From assembly GCA_910589415.1 (NCBI GenBank), contig OU342633.1, positions 54,244,404 to 54,308,403 of the forward strand: a stretch of DNA of 64,000 bases, given 5' to 3'. Made by a program: the position numbers and the translations under genes. Positions 46,545 to 58,299 of the stretch are shown here, piece after piece. The DNA is from Malachius bipustulatus. Its lineage: Eukaryota > Arthropoda > Insecta > Coleoptera > Melyridae. The stretch's first letter is position 1. Every line of letters begins with the position of its first letter. The notes under the pieces are model-generated. The model searched no databases, was not told the origin of the DNA, and worked only from the letters and a program-made list of their open reading frames with translations.

Positions 46545-48059
46545 TAGTGGCGTCTATGAGTCGGAAAAACCCCGAAATTTCCGATTTTTTTCAGACGCAA
46601 CGAAACCACTTTTCGAGGATGCTGAACACGATGGCGTAGGGTAAATTTGTTTTTCGGATTTCGCGTTCACCCCCTATTGGCCAAAAACCACCCTGTTTTT
46701 AAAAATATCCATTCTAATGCCGCCGGGTCGGAAAAAACGCGTGCAACTATTAGCTTCTGGGGATGCCTTGTATCTAATGACAACTGCCCGTCACGCCACG
46801 CCCACCCCTTTGGCCAAGAACCACCCTCCAAGGGGGTTGAAAATGTTTTTTTCTTATTATACTCATTAATATTTCTGCATACCCCCGTTTTCAAGGATGC
46901 TGAACACGATGGTCACTACCTTAGACCTCTAGCTACCACCCCCATAAATTGACAAAATCACCCTCCAAGGAGGTTAAATTTTTTGTTTTATCGGGAATGT
47001 TGGAAATGTTATTTTGTATCATAATTTACCGTGCTTTCCATTGAGAAAAGTATGGAGACAACGTTTCTGTTACACTTACGTCGGGAAATAATAATTTGAA
47101 TATACGAGATATAATGGTACTTACAGAACATTCTCCCACGCAGCATCCATTAACGTACCAGCGCAGACTTTGTTCAATATTTTCTATTTGTATTTGCATA
47201 TGCATTTGTATGTTCTACATTTATTATTATACATAATAAGTATAATTAATATTATTAAAGAGTAGCAATGTTTTATTAAACGTTTACCTTGATTTATAAC
47301 CATCAAAATACTATAGTCAAAAACAGAATTCAAAACTGTAACCCTAATAAAAAAACACATGATATAATAATATGATATCTCGTATATTCAAATTATCATT
47401 TCCCGACGTAAGAGTAACAGAAACGTTGTCTCCATATTATTTTTCCCAATAGAAAGCATGGTAAATTATGATACGAGATAACATTTCCAACATTCCCGAT
47501 TGAAAAAAAAATCAACTCCCTTGGTAGTGACCATCGTGTTCAGCAGTCTTGAAAACTGAGGTATGCGGCCGGTTACCCGATTAATAAGAAAATACATTTT
47601 CATTTCAACCCCCTTGGACGGTGTTCTCCTCGATTTGGGGGAATGAAAACGGGTGGTAGAGCTGTAAGGTGGTTACCAATTATTACCATATCGTGCATGT
47701 TACCAGCCTAGATAACGGAGGAATGCAGAAATATTCAGGATTATAAGAAAAAAAAAACATTTTCAGCCCCCTTGGAGGGTGGTTCTTGGCCAAGGGGGTG
47801 AGCGTAGTGTGACGGGCAGTTGTCACTAGATACGAGACATCCCCAGAAGCGAGCTGCACGCATTTTTTCCGACCTGGGGACATTAAAAGGGAGATTTTGA
47901 AAATCGGGGTGGTTTTTTGACCGATAGGAAGTGAAAGAAACCCGAAAAAGAAAGTTTCCCTACGTCATCGTGTTCAGCACCCTCAAAAACGGGGAGGGAA
48001 AGAGGTTTCGTTGCGTCTGAAAAAATTTAGGGTGTTTTCTGACTCATTAGACGCCACTA
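46545..48059. mobile_element. 1.5-kb foldback element
   Basis: Ends are TAGTGGCGTCTATGAGTC and GACTCATTAGACGCCACTA. Pairing continues inward: CAGACGCAACGAAACC against GGTTTCGTTGCGTCTG, GGCCAAGAACCACCCTCC against GGAGGGTGGTTCTTGGCC, and GAAACGTTGTCTCCATA against TATGGAGACAACGTTTC near the centre. The motif CATCGTGTTCAGCA...AAAACGG recurs inside it in both orientations (46610, 46883, 47532, 47966). It has no gene; minus- and plus-strand frames mirror the repeat. Confidence 0.88.
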
Positions 48060-48220
48060 TTTTATAATCAACAATTTCAGAATTGACACTATGACATCTC
48101 CTAATAGTGGCTAAACCAAGCTATGTTGTACTAAGATAAGTTGACAAATCGACTTATATAGTTGCACTGGAGGAACATTTTGGTAGTGAACTGTATAGTC
48201 CTCTCAGGCACACACCTGCA

Positions 48221-50034
48221 TACAGGGTGAGTCGCCTGAAATGGAAAGCTCGATTACACCTACACCATTAAAGATATCGAAATGAACCAAAAAGTGTTGT
48301 AAATGGGAGGGTAAAGTGCAGTTTGTAAAATTATTTTCAGATACACAGGATGGCCCAATTTCGCTGTACGCCATATACAACTTTGTTATTTTAAATAGGA
48401 CACCCTCTATATATTATTACATTTGCATATTGTTTGAGAAAATTCAAAAAGAGTTGTTTGTAAAGTTGAAGTTTGTAATGAGCAATTTATGAGTTATAAA
48501 CAAATAAAAATCGCGATTTTCCCTTTTCAAAGCAGCTTATTTTGAAAACGGCTTACATGTCCCTATCTTAAATTTTCATCCGGTGTCCTATTGGATGGAT
48601 GAAATTTTTATACAGAGTGGTAAAAAATTTGATTATTTTTATCACCCGGTATAAAAATTTCAGCTACATGATAGGATACCAAATAAAATATTAAGATAGG
48701 AACATGTGAGCCGTTTTGCTCTATCTTGAGCCGTTTTTAAGAAAAGCTGCTTTGAAAATGGAAAATCGCGATTTTCATTTGTTTATAACTCATAAAATTG
48801 CTCATTACAAACTTCAACTTTACAAACCATTCTTTTTGACTTTTCTCAAGCAATATGCAATTGTAATAATATAGAGGCCCAAACAGCACAAAGTAGTCCT
48901 ATGGACGTCCAATGGACATCCCTCTATGTACCAACGGACGTCCAAAGGACGTCCGTTTTTGTCCTATGGACGTCCATGGGACGTCCACTCAGTGTCCATT
49001 TGTCACAACTTTGGACATCCGCAGGACGTCCGTCACCGGACGTCCATAGGATGTCCGTTATCGGACGTCCATAGGGAGTCCGTTATCGGACGTCCATAGA
49101 GAGTCCGTTATCGGATGTCCACAAAACATTTGCTGATAAATATCTTATGAGGAACAAAAGACATTCGATAAGTCTTGAAATTTAGAGTTTTGAAAAATCC
49201 AATAAATGTAGTGATAGGTATAGGGTATATACGGTAATTTTCTGTTTTGAAAACAACGTTGATAACGGCTAAAGATACAGGAAAACGACTAGGTACTTAC
49301 CTACTTACGTGTTTCTATCATTAAGTTTTACGTAAAATCTGGTAATTTTCATTGAAAAGTTGTTAAGAATATTAGTTTATGATAATATTGATAAACTTAA
49401 TGAAAATATTCGTTTTTGGATTTTTCACAAACTCTAAAAATTTAAGATTCATCGAATTTCTTTCTTTTGTTCACTGTATAATGCAGATGTCTTCATCTTC
49501 ACGCTAGCAGTCTTGAGTTTGATGGGAATGGCGGAAGTCTTTCCTTGGGACGAATTAATGTATAATGTAGGAATGTGTATTGTATGATAGTGGAAGAATG
49601 GAAGATGGGGTGGTTAGCGCGTGCGTGCGCACTTGTGCTGCTATTCTCTTCCTGTCTGCGACAGCACGTCATGCGCAATAGTCAAAAATAACTCGATGGA
49701 CGTCCAATGGACGTACGTTTGTGGACGTACATAGGAAGTCCGTGCGGAGAAGTCCGTAGGACGTCCATTTATTGTCCATGGACCAATGGACGTATAATGG
49801 ATACTCAACGGACGTCCATAGGACACTCGGTGCTATCTGGGGGGTGTCCTATTTGAAATAACAAGGTTAATTGTATGGCGTACAGCGATATTGGGCCATC
49901 TTGTGTATCTGAAAATAATTTTTCAAACTGCACTTTACCCTCCCATTTACAACACTTTTTGGTTCATTTCGATATCTTTTGGTGTACGTGTACCTAATCG
50001 AGCTTTCCATCTTAGGGGACTCACCCTCTGTATA
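48221..50034. mobile_element. Foldback element interrupted by another element
   Basis: The outer ends TACAGGGTGAGTCGCCTGAA and GGGGACTCACCCTCTGTATA pair. So do AAAGTGCAGTTTG / CAAACTGCACTTTA and GGCGTACAGCGA-type segments. The inner arms meet around 48640. Removing 48878-49841 restores a continuous right arm (...TAATATAGAGG then GTGTCCTATTT). No coding capacity was found. Confidence 0.88.
48878..49841. mobile_element. 964-bp element with GGACGTCC-rich inverted ends, nested in the foldback
   Basis: Left end CCCAAACAGCAC and right end GTGCTATCTGGG are imperfect inverted repeats, both leading into GTCCTATGGACGTCC. The flanking GG at 48876-48877 and 49842-49843 is consistent with a 2-bp target duplication. 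GGACGTCC occurs exactly nine times in the left arm (from 48903 to 49095) and three times in the right (49698, 49759, 49810), with several one-base variants. The centre (49130-49680) has no gene. Confidence 0.85.
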
Positions 50035-51440
50035 ACTATATTCCATAAATACGATTTATTTCTTAACATTTCAACACCCTGTATTTTCTTAAAGAAGCAT
50101 TTCCTGAATATACCTCAAAAAGGCAAACTCATATTATTTTATGCCCTGAATTTTCCACATTTAAAACTTTACCCTCTGACGTATGAGTCTCTAAACTCTA
50201 GATAAAATAAAGTCATCATCGTTATGGAAGGTGCATTATTTAATTTTAAGATGCACGATGACAAAAACTTTACTATAGTGAAAATAAAAAGGTAGAAAAA
50301 AGAGATCTAGAATTATTACCGAATGAACGGAAAACTGCTGGTTGGCTAAATATATCAAAGTTCCAAGGCCAGAAAGAAACGTAACAGAAGACCACAAATC
50401 AATACTAGTAATGACATTTGAGTTGACTTTTCAGTATTTGATGTCGTTTTTAAAGCACCGTTAACTCCGCATGCGCATTACACGTTTTCGTAAATTTACC
50501 TAATTCCGGTAAAAGTTGATATTTTTTGCATGAAGACACATAACGTATATAGCTAACATGAACAAGACTAGATTATTGATTGACAAAGAATCATAGATAC
50601 AGAGCTTTATTTCACTGAACGTCCAAGAAAACTGTTTGGTCATGGATTTAATATACGTGTTATCTCCACCACCATCGGTGCTATAACAGGAGCCTTTCAA
50701 TGAAGTGGAAATTCTAACCTAACTGTTTCTATATTTTTTGTAGTCCTGTAAAACACAATAAAGCAAAAGTATCAAAAATTCAAAAATTCATAAAGAAAAA
50801 TTAAGGCAACGTTTAGCCCCCGAGAAGTAAATTGCAAATTGATTGGCATAATAGTGTGTTTTGCATTTAATTGATAGGAGCATACTCATACTGTAAGTAA
50901 GTTTAGGTAATGTTTGAAAGAATTTCAGCAAGCCATAGGGTTGTTATTCTTCGCCCAGGTCTCATCAATGTTCGAGAAGAAAAAGTATTAATGATACAAA
51001 ATAAGGGGGAATGCACGAGGCTTGTACCACGTAAAATGTGTTGAGTTTCACGAAATCATGACTATAATAGCTAGGGGCTTGACAGGACCGGCAAGATTTT
51101 AATTTTGCGCCCCCTCATAGGGGCAGTACAAAAACTTGGAGCATACCAACACTATGAACATTTAGACCTTTTTTTATTCCACTTGCATAAGAGTCAGCTT
51201 GTGCAACTGAAAGAGGTGGACAATAAAGTGCTTTGTTTGATCCTTATGTGTTTGTTCACTGCAACCAATGAAAATTCATCCTACGCTTTTGCTAATGAAG
51301 AGGTTTTCAAAATGTGAACATTGTTATTTGACGCTCAGTTATGCTGTCGAATCATTATGATGGGAAAGTGAGTGAAACCAAGACAGAACAAACATGTGTG
51401 GCGACCACTCGCTCCCACAGAGAGAGAAACAACACACATT
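50035..51440. other. Gene-free stretch between repeats
   Basis: AT-rich, with only short featureless open frames. Confidence 0.45.
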
Positions 51441-51446
51441 ATAGCC

Positions 51447-51567
51447 GATCTGACCAAGACAATTGCAAGTGACCTGGGTGGTGTAGTGGAAAGCACACCT
51501 GACGCGAAATCAGGAGGTCCGGGGTTCGATTCCCCGCTGGGCCACGAAACACTTGTTTGGTCAGATC
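51447..51567 (+). repeat. tRNA-like, Pol III-box hairpin (SINE-like)
   Basis: The core carries a box A-like TGGTGTAGTGG (51479-51489) and an exact box B GGTTCGATTCC (51523-51533), 44 bp apart as in tRNA genes. A T-arm (CGGGG-TTCGATT-CCCCG) and anticodon arm (CCTGA-CGCGAAA-TCAGG) are perfect. Position 33 of the anticodon loop is G instead of the invariant U and the acceptor stem is poor, so it is not called a working tRNA. GATCTGACCAA and CAAGTG before the core pair with CACTTG and TTGGTCAGATC after it, placing the tRNA-like fold on a long stem. It is most likely a tRNA-derived SINE head. Confidence 0.65.
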
Positions 51568-52371
51568 CACATAAACGCAATACATGTAAATTGAATATAA
51601 TATGAGGTTATGTTTCTTCAGTTATACTGTCGGCATGCCTATACTGTCAGGAATACAGCATGTATGAAAAGTGTTGCATACCCTTCGATTATTGTAACGT
51701 ACTTTATACGCTAACAATGTACAAATGCTAGCTTACTTTTATTACCTTTTCAGTAAAAAAAAGCTCAATACATACTTAATATTGAACACTCTGTATATAA
51801 TCTCAAATCAGAATTGTTGACAGTAACTGACATTACTAAAAAAAGTAAGTTCGAGTTGGTGGCAAGCAGAAAATTTTCCTCGAAACATTAGTTCTTGCTT
51901 GACGCTCCTCTAAAATGGCTTTTTTAGTAACATCAGTTACTACTGCCAACAATTTTGATCTTGAGGTATAGGTACCTAGATACAAGAATATAAGAACCGA
52001 CATGTCTTATCAAAGCGAAAATTCCAAGTTGTTTTGGTTCATAAAACTGGCAGTTGTTTTAACGATGCACACAGATCCGGTAAACAGAGTATTTTGGTTA
52101 AATTACCATTCACCAACACCAACAAAGTTTAACAAATCTATGGCTTGCTAAATATTTTATCCTGCCTCTAGAGAATATGAAGGCAGCTTTACAAATATTC
52201 TCTTCTGGTACTTAATAATTTACATTTTGCAGTAAAGAATTCAAGTCAAACGCAGATATTCTAATTTAAACTATTAGGAATTCCAAACTCAGGGATATAA
52301 TATAAGGTAGCTATATTTTATATTACTTGTCGTGTAAAAAAAGAAACCAATTTTTTTTCAATTTGAAGGAG
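51568..52371. other. Upstream region of the FNTA gene
   Basis: AT-rich. It should contain the FNTA promoter and 5' UTR, but no TATA box, initiator or upstream exon could be assigned with confidence. Confidence 0.35.
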
Positions 52372-52507
52372 ATGAGTGATAGCAGCGATGAAGGTAAAAA
52401 AGCCGAGCATGTGCCGTATAGTTCCAGACCAGAATGGAAAGATGTACAACCACTCGAGCAGGACGATGGAGAAGTTTCTGTGGTAGCGATAGACTACTCA
52501 CCTGAGT
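52372..52507 (+). CDS. FNTA: FNTA exon 1
   Basis: Encodes [20 protein letters not shown] and on to DYSPE, ending with the first base of a split Phe codon before the donor GTAAGC. Confidence 0.9.
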
Positions 52508-55148
52508 GTAAGCGCTTGAAATATAATACTTTTATTACTCCTACATTAAAGGGAAGGAAGACGTTTCAACAACTTGCTGTAAAGTCTGAAGAATAATATT
52601 GATAACGATAACAAAAAGACCACAAAAACTTGTTACATTATTTGAAAGAAAAGGTTGTGGCTGTAATTTCTGTCAAAATAGTTACCTCTGCTTCTTTTCA
52701 GCATCATAAACTTTCTAGTAACTTTTATTTAGACTCACTCTGTATGGTAACATCAATTGAGTCGTTTCAGAATTTCCCATTTCTTCTGTTTGAATTTCAA
52801 AGTTTGAACATGTTAAATTATACATTTTCACTAAAAGGTCATGCTATAGCGAGATACAGGTCATGGTCATTGTCAAATTAATTATTATAAGGTAGTGTGG
52901 ATCGAGATACAAGTCATGATTGTTTTTAGATTACTGTTAAAAGTATTATCATTTGAAAACCTTTTCCTTGTCTCAGTGAATTTACTAATGTAATCCCTTA
53001 CTGCAAATATTAAAGGTGAAGTATAATTTGTTTGTAAAGTAAACCCACTAGTGGATAGAATTGATTTTATTCCTGTTGCTAAGAGAAGTCTACCAATAGA
53101 GGTTAATCGTGCCTCTAACAAAAATTCCAATTACATTAATGGTTTTCTGTTTTCTTATTACAGTTAAAGATGTCTATGGATATTTCCGGGCAATCCTAAA
53201 AAGTGGTGAGAAGTCTGAACGAGCTTTAACATTAACAGCAGATGCTGCACATATAAATCCCGCAAATTACACCGTTTGGCAATATAGGTGAATTCTTATC
53301 TCTTACTACCTGTTGATCATTATTGATTTTTTTTTGCTGATACATTTGCAGATAATACAAATAGAAAAAGGTTTTTCGAGTCATTATTTGAGCTGTAAAA
53401 AATTTCAACCAACAACCAATAATGATCACCACGTCCATGTAGTAGTATTGATAAGTCGAATTTTGGATGAGATATTATTTTGTTTTAGGCGAGATATTCT
53501 GAAGGCACTTGATAAAGATTTGTACGAAGAATTAGATTACATGTGGGCAATCATCATGGATAATAGCAAAAATTACCAAGTGTGGCATCATCGTAGATTG
53601 ATTGCTGACAGGCTACGGGATGGATCAAAGGAGAAGCAGTTAACAGAAGCGGTTCTTGATGGCGACGCAAAAAATTATCACGCCTGGCAGCATAGGCAAT
53701 GGGTCATCAAAAATTTCAAGTATGTACTTGGTTATTGTTAAACTTTGATTACTTTTCTTTGATTTATTTTATGCCTAAAAGTTCATATAAAACAAAAATC
53801 AGCAACCGTTCCCTTTATCGATCTACAGGGATTTTTCTGTAGATCTAAAAGTTTTTTTTCTTTATAGCTCCCATAGTTTTTGAGATATTTAGCTTAAATT
53901 TGAAATACAGGTTACGCTGTACGGCTAACATTACTGGGCATGACAGATGGTTGAGAGATTTTTTCCCTGAATTTCTCCCAGTTCGCTCCCATTTCTCCCC
54001 GTGAACTTTTTTGCAATGCCCCCCTGGTAGATTCTAAAACACAATACGATTGATACCGTTGCATCTGCAACGGTTATCAAGAAAAAATAAGAAACAATTT
54101 TCTCTAATTCTTATGAAATCCAAATTTTTAAAATGGTAAAACAGGCTCTGCCTTTTTTTTATAATTTTTCATTTCCATTAATTTTGACAGTTAGTCAACA
54201 TGACCTGTTAAAAAAATTTAAAGCTGGGATGACCCTTTGTAACTAATTATTTGACTAAACTTTGACTAACTTCAAGGAACTATAAAGAAAAAATTTTTGC
54301 AGACCTAAGTTTATGTGAACTACTTTTAATCATAAAATAAGCCAAAGAATTAAGTCCTTTCGTATGTACCTACCTGGTATTTAGGAACACCTGTATATTA
54401 ATAATAATATTTTTGTTTAGCTTATTTGAAGGTGAATTGGAATATACTGAACAACTTATAGACGATGACGCTAGAAATAATTCAGCATGGAATCAAAGAT
54501 ACTTTGTTATCAACAATACGACCGGTTTCACACAAGAAGTACTGGAAAGAGAATATAGTTTTGTTTTAAATTCAATTGAACAGTTATTCCAGAATGAAAG
54601 TGCATGGAACTATTTAAGAGGGTAGGTTTATATTTGTGTCACTATCATTTATATAAACAGGGTTGTAGGTAGGTAGGTTAACATATTTTTTGTCAATATT
54701 AAATTCCCCTTTATGATTTAGTATTAGGGGCAATCATCATTTTACTATATTTGATTGCAAAAATGTATAATTTTTTATGAATTATTACTTAATGAGTATT
54801 TAATTAAGATCAATGTTACTTTACAGATTGCTTTTGCATGACAAAGTAGGCCTGTGTAAAAACGAGAAAGTCTCCGAATTCGTCGAAGAGTATTACAACT
54901 CAGGAAATCGTTGCCCTTACCTACTAGCCTTAATCGTTGACATGTGTCAAGATCAAATAGCCCAGGAAACCAAAGGAGACTCTCTCTATACGCTGGAAAG
55001 AGCAAGGCAGCTATGCGATGAGCTCAGTAAGAAGTATGACGTGACGAGAGAAAAATACTGGAATTATATCAAGAATGTTATTGAAAAGAAGGCTAAAGGG
55101 GAAGACGTGGACACCTCCTGTGAACCTTCCGGTTCTGACGCTAATTAA
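52372..55148 (+). CDS. FNTA: Protein farnesyltransferase/geranylgeranyltransferase type I subunit alpha, five exons
   Basis: Exons 52372-52507, 53164-53287, 53489-53719, 54421-54621 and 54827-55148 join to 1014 bp, a 337-residue protein plus stop, all with GT-AG introns. The protein pairs with a beta subunit in the cytosol to attach farnesyl or geranylgeranyl to C-terminal CaaX cysteines (Ras, Rho, lamins). It shows the acidic [20 protein letters not shown] start typical of the family. PPTA helical repeats follow: NYTVWQYRR (79-87), NYQVWHHRR (115-123), [10 protein letters not shown] (149-158), [10 protein letters not shown] (183-192) and [10 protein letters not shown] (222-231). K148 and Y150 fall where the mammalian subunit has catalytic K164 and Y166. 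It lacks the proline-rich extension of mammalian FNTA, explaining its shorter length. The ATG at 52372 is chosen because it starts the conserved part and follows an untranslated A/T-rich run. Confidence 0.95.
53164..53287 (+). CDS. FNTA: FNTA exon 2
   Basis: Follows TTATTACAG; encodes [20 protein letters not shown] through NYTVWQY, ending in phase 2 before GTGAATT. It contains the first PPTA repeat. Confidence 0.92.
53489..53719 (+). CDS. FNTA: FNTA exon 3
   Basis: Follows TTTGTTTTAG; encodes the second and third PPTA repeats ([19 protein letters not shown]) and ends in phase 2 before GTATGT. It carries the residues matching the catalytic Lys/Tyr of the mammalian enzyme. Confidence 0.95.
54421..54621 (+). 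CDS. FNTA: FNTA exon 4
   Basis: Follows TTTTGTTTAG; encodes [20 protein letters not shown], the SAWNQRYF repeat and NESAWNYLR. It ends in phase 2 before GTAGGT. Confidence 0.95.
54827..55148 (+). CDS. FNTA: FNTA exon 5 with stop
   Basis: Follows TACTTTACAG; encodes the C-terminal helices ([20 protein letters not shown], then [15 protein letters not shown]) and ends SGSDAN with TAA at 55146-55148. Confidence 0.95.
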
Positions 55149-55340
55149 TAATCTTGCTTGATTTATAATAATTGTGTATGATGAGAAGTATTTTTTAATT
55201 CCATTTATTAGTGTAATATTGTGATCATCTAAGTTTTGCTTCTTATAATAAGTGTTCAATATTGTTAAGTACTTGTGGTATTACCTGTCAGTGAAAAAGG
55301 AATTGTACGTAATTGAATAAATAACTATATACTTAATAGG
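55149..55340 (+). other. FNTA: FNTA 3' UTR with polyadenylation signal
   Basis: AATAAA lies at 55316-55321, about 170 bp after the stop. A second AATAAA at about 55419 is a possible alternative. Confidence 0.65.
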
Positions 55341-56621
55341 AAACTGCTTGGATATTTAATGTATTCTGATCCCTGCTTACCTTATTGCCTTGAAATGTTT
55401 ATTTCTGAACCTTGCAATAAAAAAAATTAACCATTCTAGAATGATTTGTCTGATTGTCACAGTGGAATTTTTCTTGTAGTACAGGCGGCAGGGAGATTTT
55501 CCCTATGCTAATATGGAATGGAAACATACTCTACCTCGCTACTTTTTGCATACACTTTTAGGTCTCTCTCAGTGTTCTAAATGCACAAAAGTCTACAATT
55601 TTTGCTTTACGGGAGTAGCAGGAGGGGGCCTGAAAGGTAAAATTTGTTTTCTAATTTTCTCGGCTAGTATTACAGCTACTTGCAAGTTGCTAGTGTACCA
55701 GCGTAGAGGGACCGCCGAGCACTACAAGTTTGCTTATCATAACTTTTGTCGTAACTGCAACAGTTACTAATCGGGGGATGGGGAAAACTTATTTCGAGCG
55801 AAATTTTGGTTTCATTAAATTGACCTCTATTAGTTTTTACTATTTTAAGCATTCTGCACTGTTTTTATTATTTCTTAATGGGTTATAATGGCTGTGAATT
55901 CGAATACAAGGAATTGTTTGGGATATTGTAAATTGGGAAATATCTGCATTCTGTAGTGATAATTCAATGCCGGTACAATGATTTGTCATATTTTTGTGCA
56001 GAGGCGGGGAGTGTGTGGTCGCTACTCCAGTCGCAAGTTAATTTTTTGTCAAGGACGATGAGGAAACAGACAACCATCTGAAAATATCAAAATTACTGTT
56101 TAAAAATTGCACATGCTACCAACTTGACAGCTGTTGACAAATCCATCTGAATAAAAAAAAACCTTGCACATCAATCGCATAAATAGTGTATTTTTATGTG
56201 ATTCAATTATGAATATTTTCACCGCTTTTTAAATTGGCTTTCTGAAATTTTACATAGTCAAGTCATGTCATATTAGCGTAGTAATTTACTGTGAAAATTT
56301 CATTTCATTTAGTTTGAAAACGTGCCTTTTAGAATGGAATTTTAAATTGAACAAAACAAAAAAATTGGCAAAATTTAATTAATCATAATTAAAATAATGA
56401 CAATTTTGTCCCTTTTCCTGCGCCCGCCACTGGCTTACTTTACTTAAAAAATACTATTATTTACACTACCTTTAATAATTTCGAAAAAAGTGAAAGGGGA
56501 GTTTTGAAAACCGCAATTTGAAATTTTAGAGTAATTAAAAATATTCGAATATTTCTGTTTTTTTTTCTTATTTGCTTCTTGAAATTTAAGGAGATAATTT
56601 GAGATTTAAAGGCTATTAGTA
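55341..56621. other. Gene-free stretch
   Basis: An 85-codon plus-strand frame at 55513-55770 is cysteine-containing but has no recognised domain and is not called. Bases 56404-56437 are one member of a direct repeat flanking the next foldback element. Confidence 0.45.
56404..56437. repeat. Direct repeat flanking the 56.6-kb foldback, left copy
   Basis: Contains CCCTTTTCCTGCGCCCGCCA and CTGGCTTA; the right copy at 57577-57610 differs at a few bases. Confidence 0.65.
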
Positions 56622-57504
56622 TACAGGGTGTCCCAGCTTATTCGAAGCGGTCTCTGTAGGCCAAACGATGGACTTTTTCAAAAAACTTTTTGAAAATTCA
56701 AGTACGGAATCACAATCGCCATAATTTAAAATTATTGTGGATTATACAGATTGTCCCATATATGACAGTGGCATATCAAAGTTATGTTTTTTTAAATGGA
56801 ATGCTCCTATGTTATTGCATTTTTAGATTGTCTGAGAAGAGAAAATAAGATTGTCGTTTACAGTTGGTGTTTAAATTCAGAAGTTTTTGAGTTATAAACA
56901 AGTGAATATCGTCATTTTTCAAGTTCAAGGCCCTGTACAAGGAAAACGGTTCAAGATAGAGAAAAACGGCTTACATGTCCCTATTTTAACTTTTTATGTA
57001 CTATCCTATGGTATAGAAACATTTGTACTTTTTTTGATTTTTTTATTTGGCGAAGCGTGGAGAAATCTCAGAATTTTTAAAAAAATTTATCACCCTATAT
57101 AAACGTTTCATTTACATCATAGGATAGTACATGAAAAGTTAAAAAAGGGACATGTAAACCGTTTTTCTCTATCTTGAACCGTTTGCGTTGTACAGGGCTT
57201 TGAACTTGAAAAATGACGATTTTCACTTGTTTATAACTCAAAAACTTCTGAATTTAAACACCAACTGTAAAAGCCAATCTTAATTTCTCTTTTCAGACAA
57301 TCTAAAAATGCAATAACATAGGAGCATTCCATTTAAAAAAACATAGATTTGATATGCCACTGTCATATGGGACACTCTGTATACTCCAAAATAATTTTAA
57401 ATTATGGCCATTATGATCCTGTACTTGAATTTGCAAAAAAAAATTTGAAAAAATCCATCGTCTGGCCTACAGAAACCGCTTCGAATAAGCTGGGACACCC
57501 TGTA
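56622..57504. mobile_element. Foldback element, 883 bp, family with 38.3 kb
   Basis: Ends TACAGGGTGTCCCAGCTTAT and ATAAGCTGGGACACCCTGTA pair perfectly. Arms continue through GCGGTCTCTGTAGGCC / GGCCTACAGAAACCGC and GACATGTAAACCG / CGGCTTACATGTC. The loop centre is near 57065. A frame at 56887-57102 is part of the arm and not a gene. Confidence 0.92.
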
Positions 57505-57576
57505 GTTGTCCACTGAAAAAATTTCAGTTCAATTCCTTCAAAAATGTGCTCATAAATTGTTAGAGAAACTTAGCCA

Positions 57577-57610
57577 TTTTTACCCTTTTCCTACCCACGC
57601 CACTGGCTTA
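57577..57610. repeat. Direct repeat flanking the 56.6-kb foldback, right copy
   Basis: Contains CCCTTTTCCTACCCACGCCA and CTGGCTTA, matching 56404-56437. Confidence 0.65.
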
Positions 57611-58299
57611 TTAATAAGAGTAATGTGAATTTTATTACATTGAATCAAATTTCAAGTAATTTTCTTCCAATCCTCTTAATTTGGTTCCAAAGTTTTTTTT
57701 TATCTTGCTCATACAGGGGTTCAAAAAAAGCAAATTTTCCGAAAATTCAAATGGCCTCCATTTTGAAACGGCTTGGCCGATTTTGCTCAAATGCAAAAAC
57801 CAGACCACTCCTTGTGGATATCTTACTCCCACAAAAATTTCAGCCCCCTAGATTGAAAACTGCGATCTGAAATGAGATACGTATGACAAAAAAACGGATT
57901 TCTGGAAATTTGAAAGGACCCCCTGTTAGGAGTAACGCGACTTTTTGAAATTTTTTCAACGAAATTCTAACGTCATCCCAAAGTTTTACAAAGACCCTAA
58001 ATTTCTTTCACTAAACTTGAAAGATAAAGCTACAGAGGAGCGTTTTTAAAATAGAAATTTCCCGATTTTGGAGAAATAGGTATATTACTTTTTCGTGATC
58101 TGGGGATCATGTTCGGTGGACATTTGATGAGTTTGGGTGATTTTCGAAAAGTGATGTCGTCCTCAATAGTGTATTTTTTATTAAGAAAAATATACTAAAA
58201 GTATTGGCTGTAGGAAAAAAGTTTATAGAAGAAAAATAACTTAAAATTAGTATAGATATACCCGAGGATATACCTATTGATTTCTACAGTAATTTTTAC

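Noticed and set aside
46647..46952. 101-codon frame and its minus-strand mirror at 46667-46894
   Set aside because: Both lie in the arm of the 46.5-kb foldback and its right arm gives a similar frame; this is repeat sequence.
51472..51548. Functional tRNA gene with anticodon CGA (serine)
   Set aside because: The anticodon loop lacks U33, the acceptor stem is poorly paired, and a serine tRNA would need a long variable arm.
52327..52371. Upstream extension of the first FNTA exon from an in-frame TTG
   Set aside because: TTG is an unlikely eukaryotic start, and the added residues (CKKRNQFFFNLKE) are unlike the family; the ATG at 52372 is preferred.
55513..55770. 85-codon cysteine-containing plus-strand frame
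   Set aside because: No signal peptide, domain or splice support, and composition like its surroundings.
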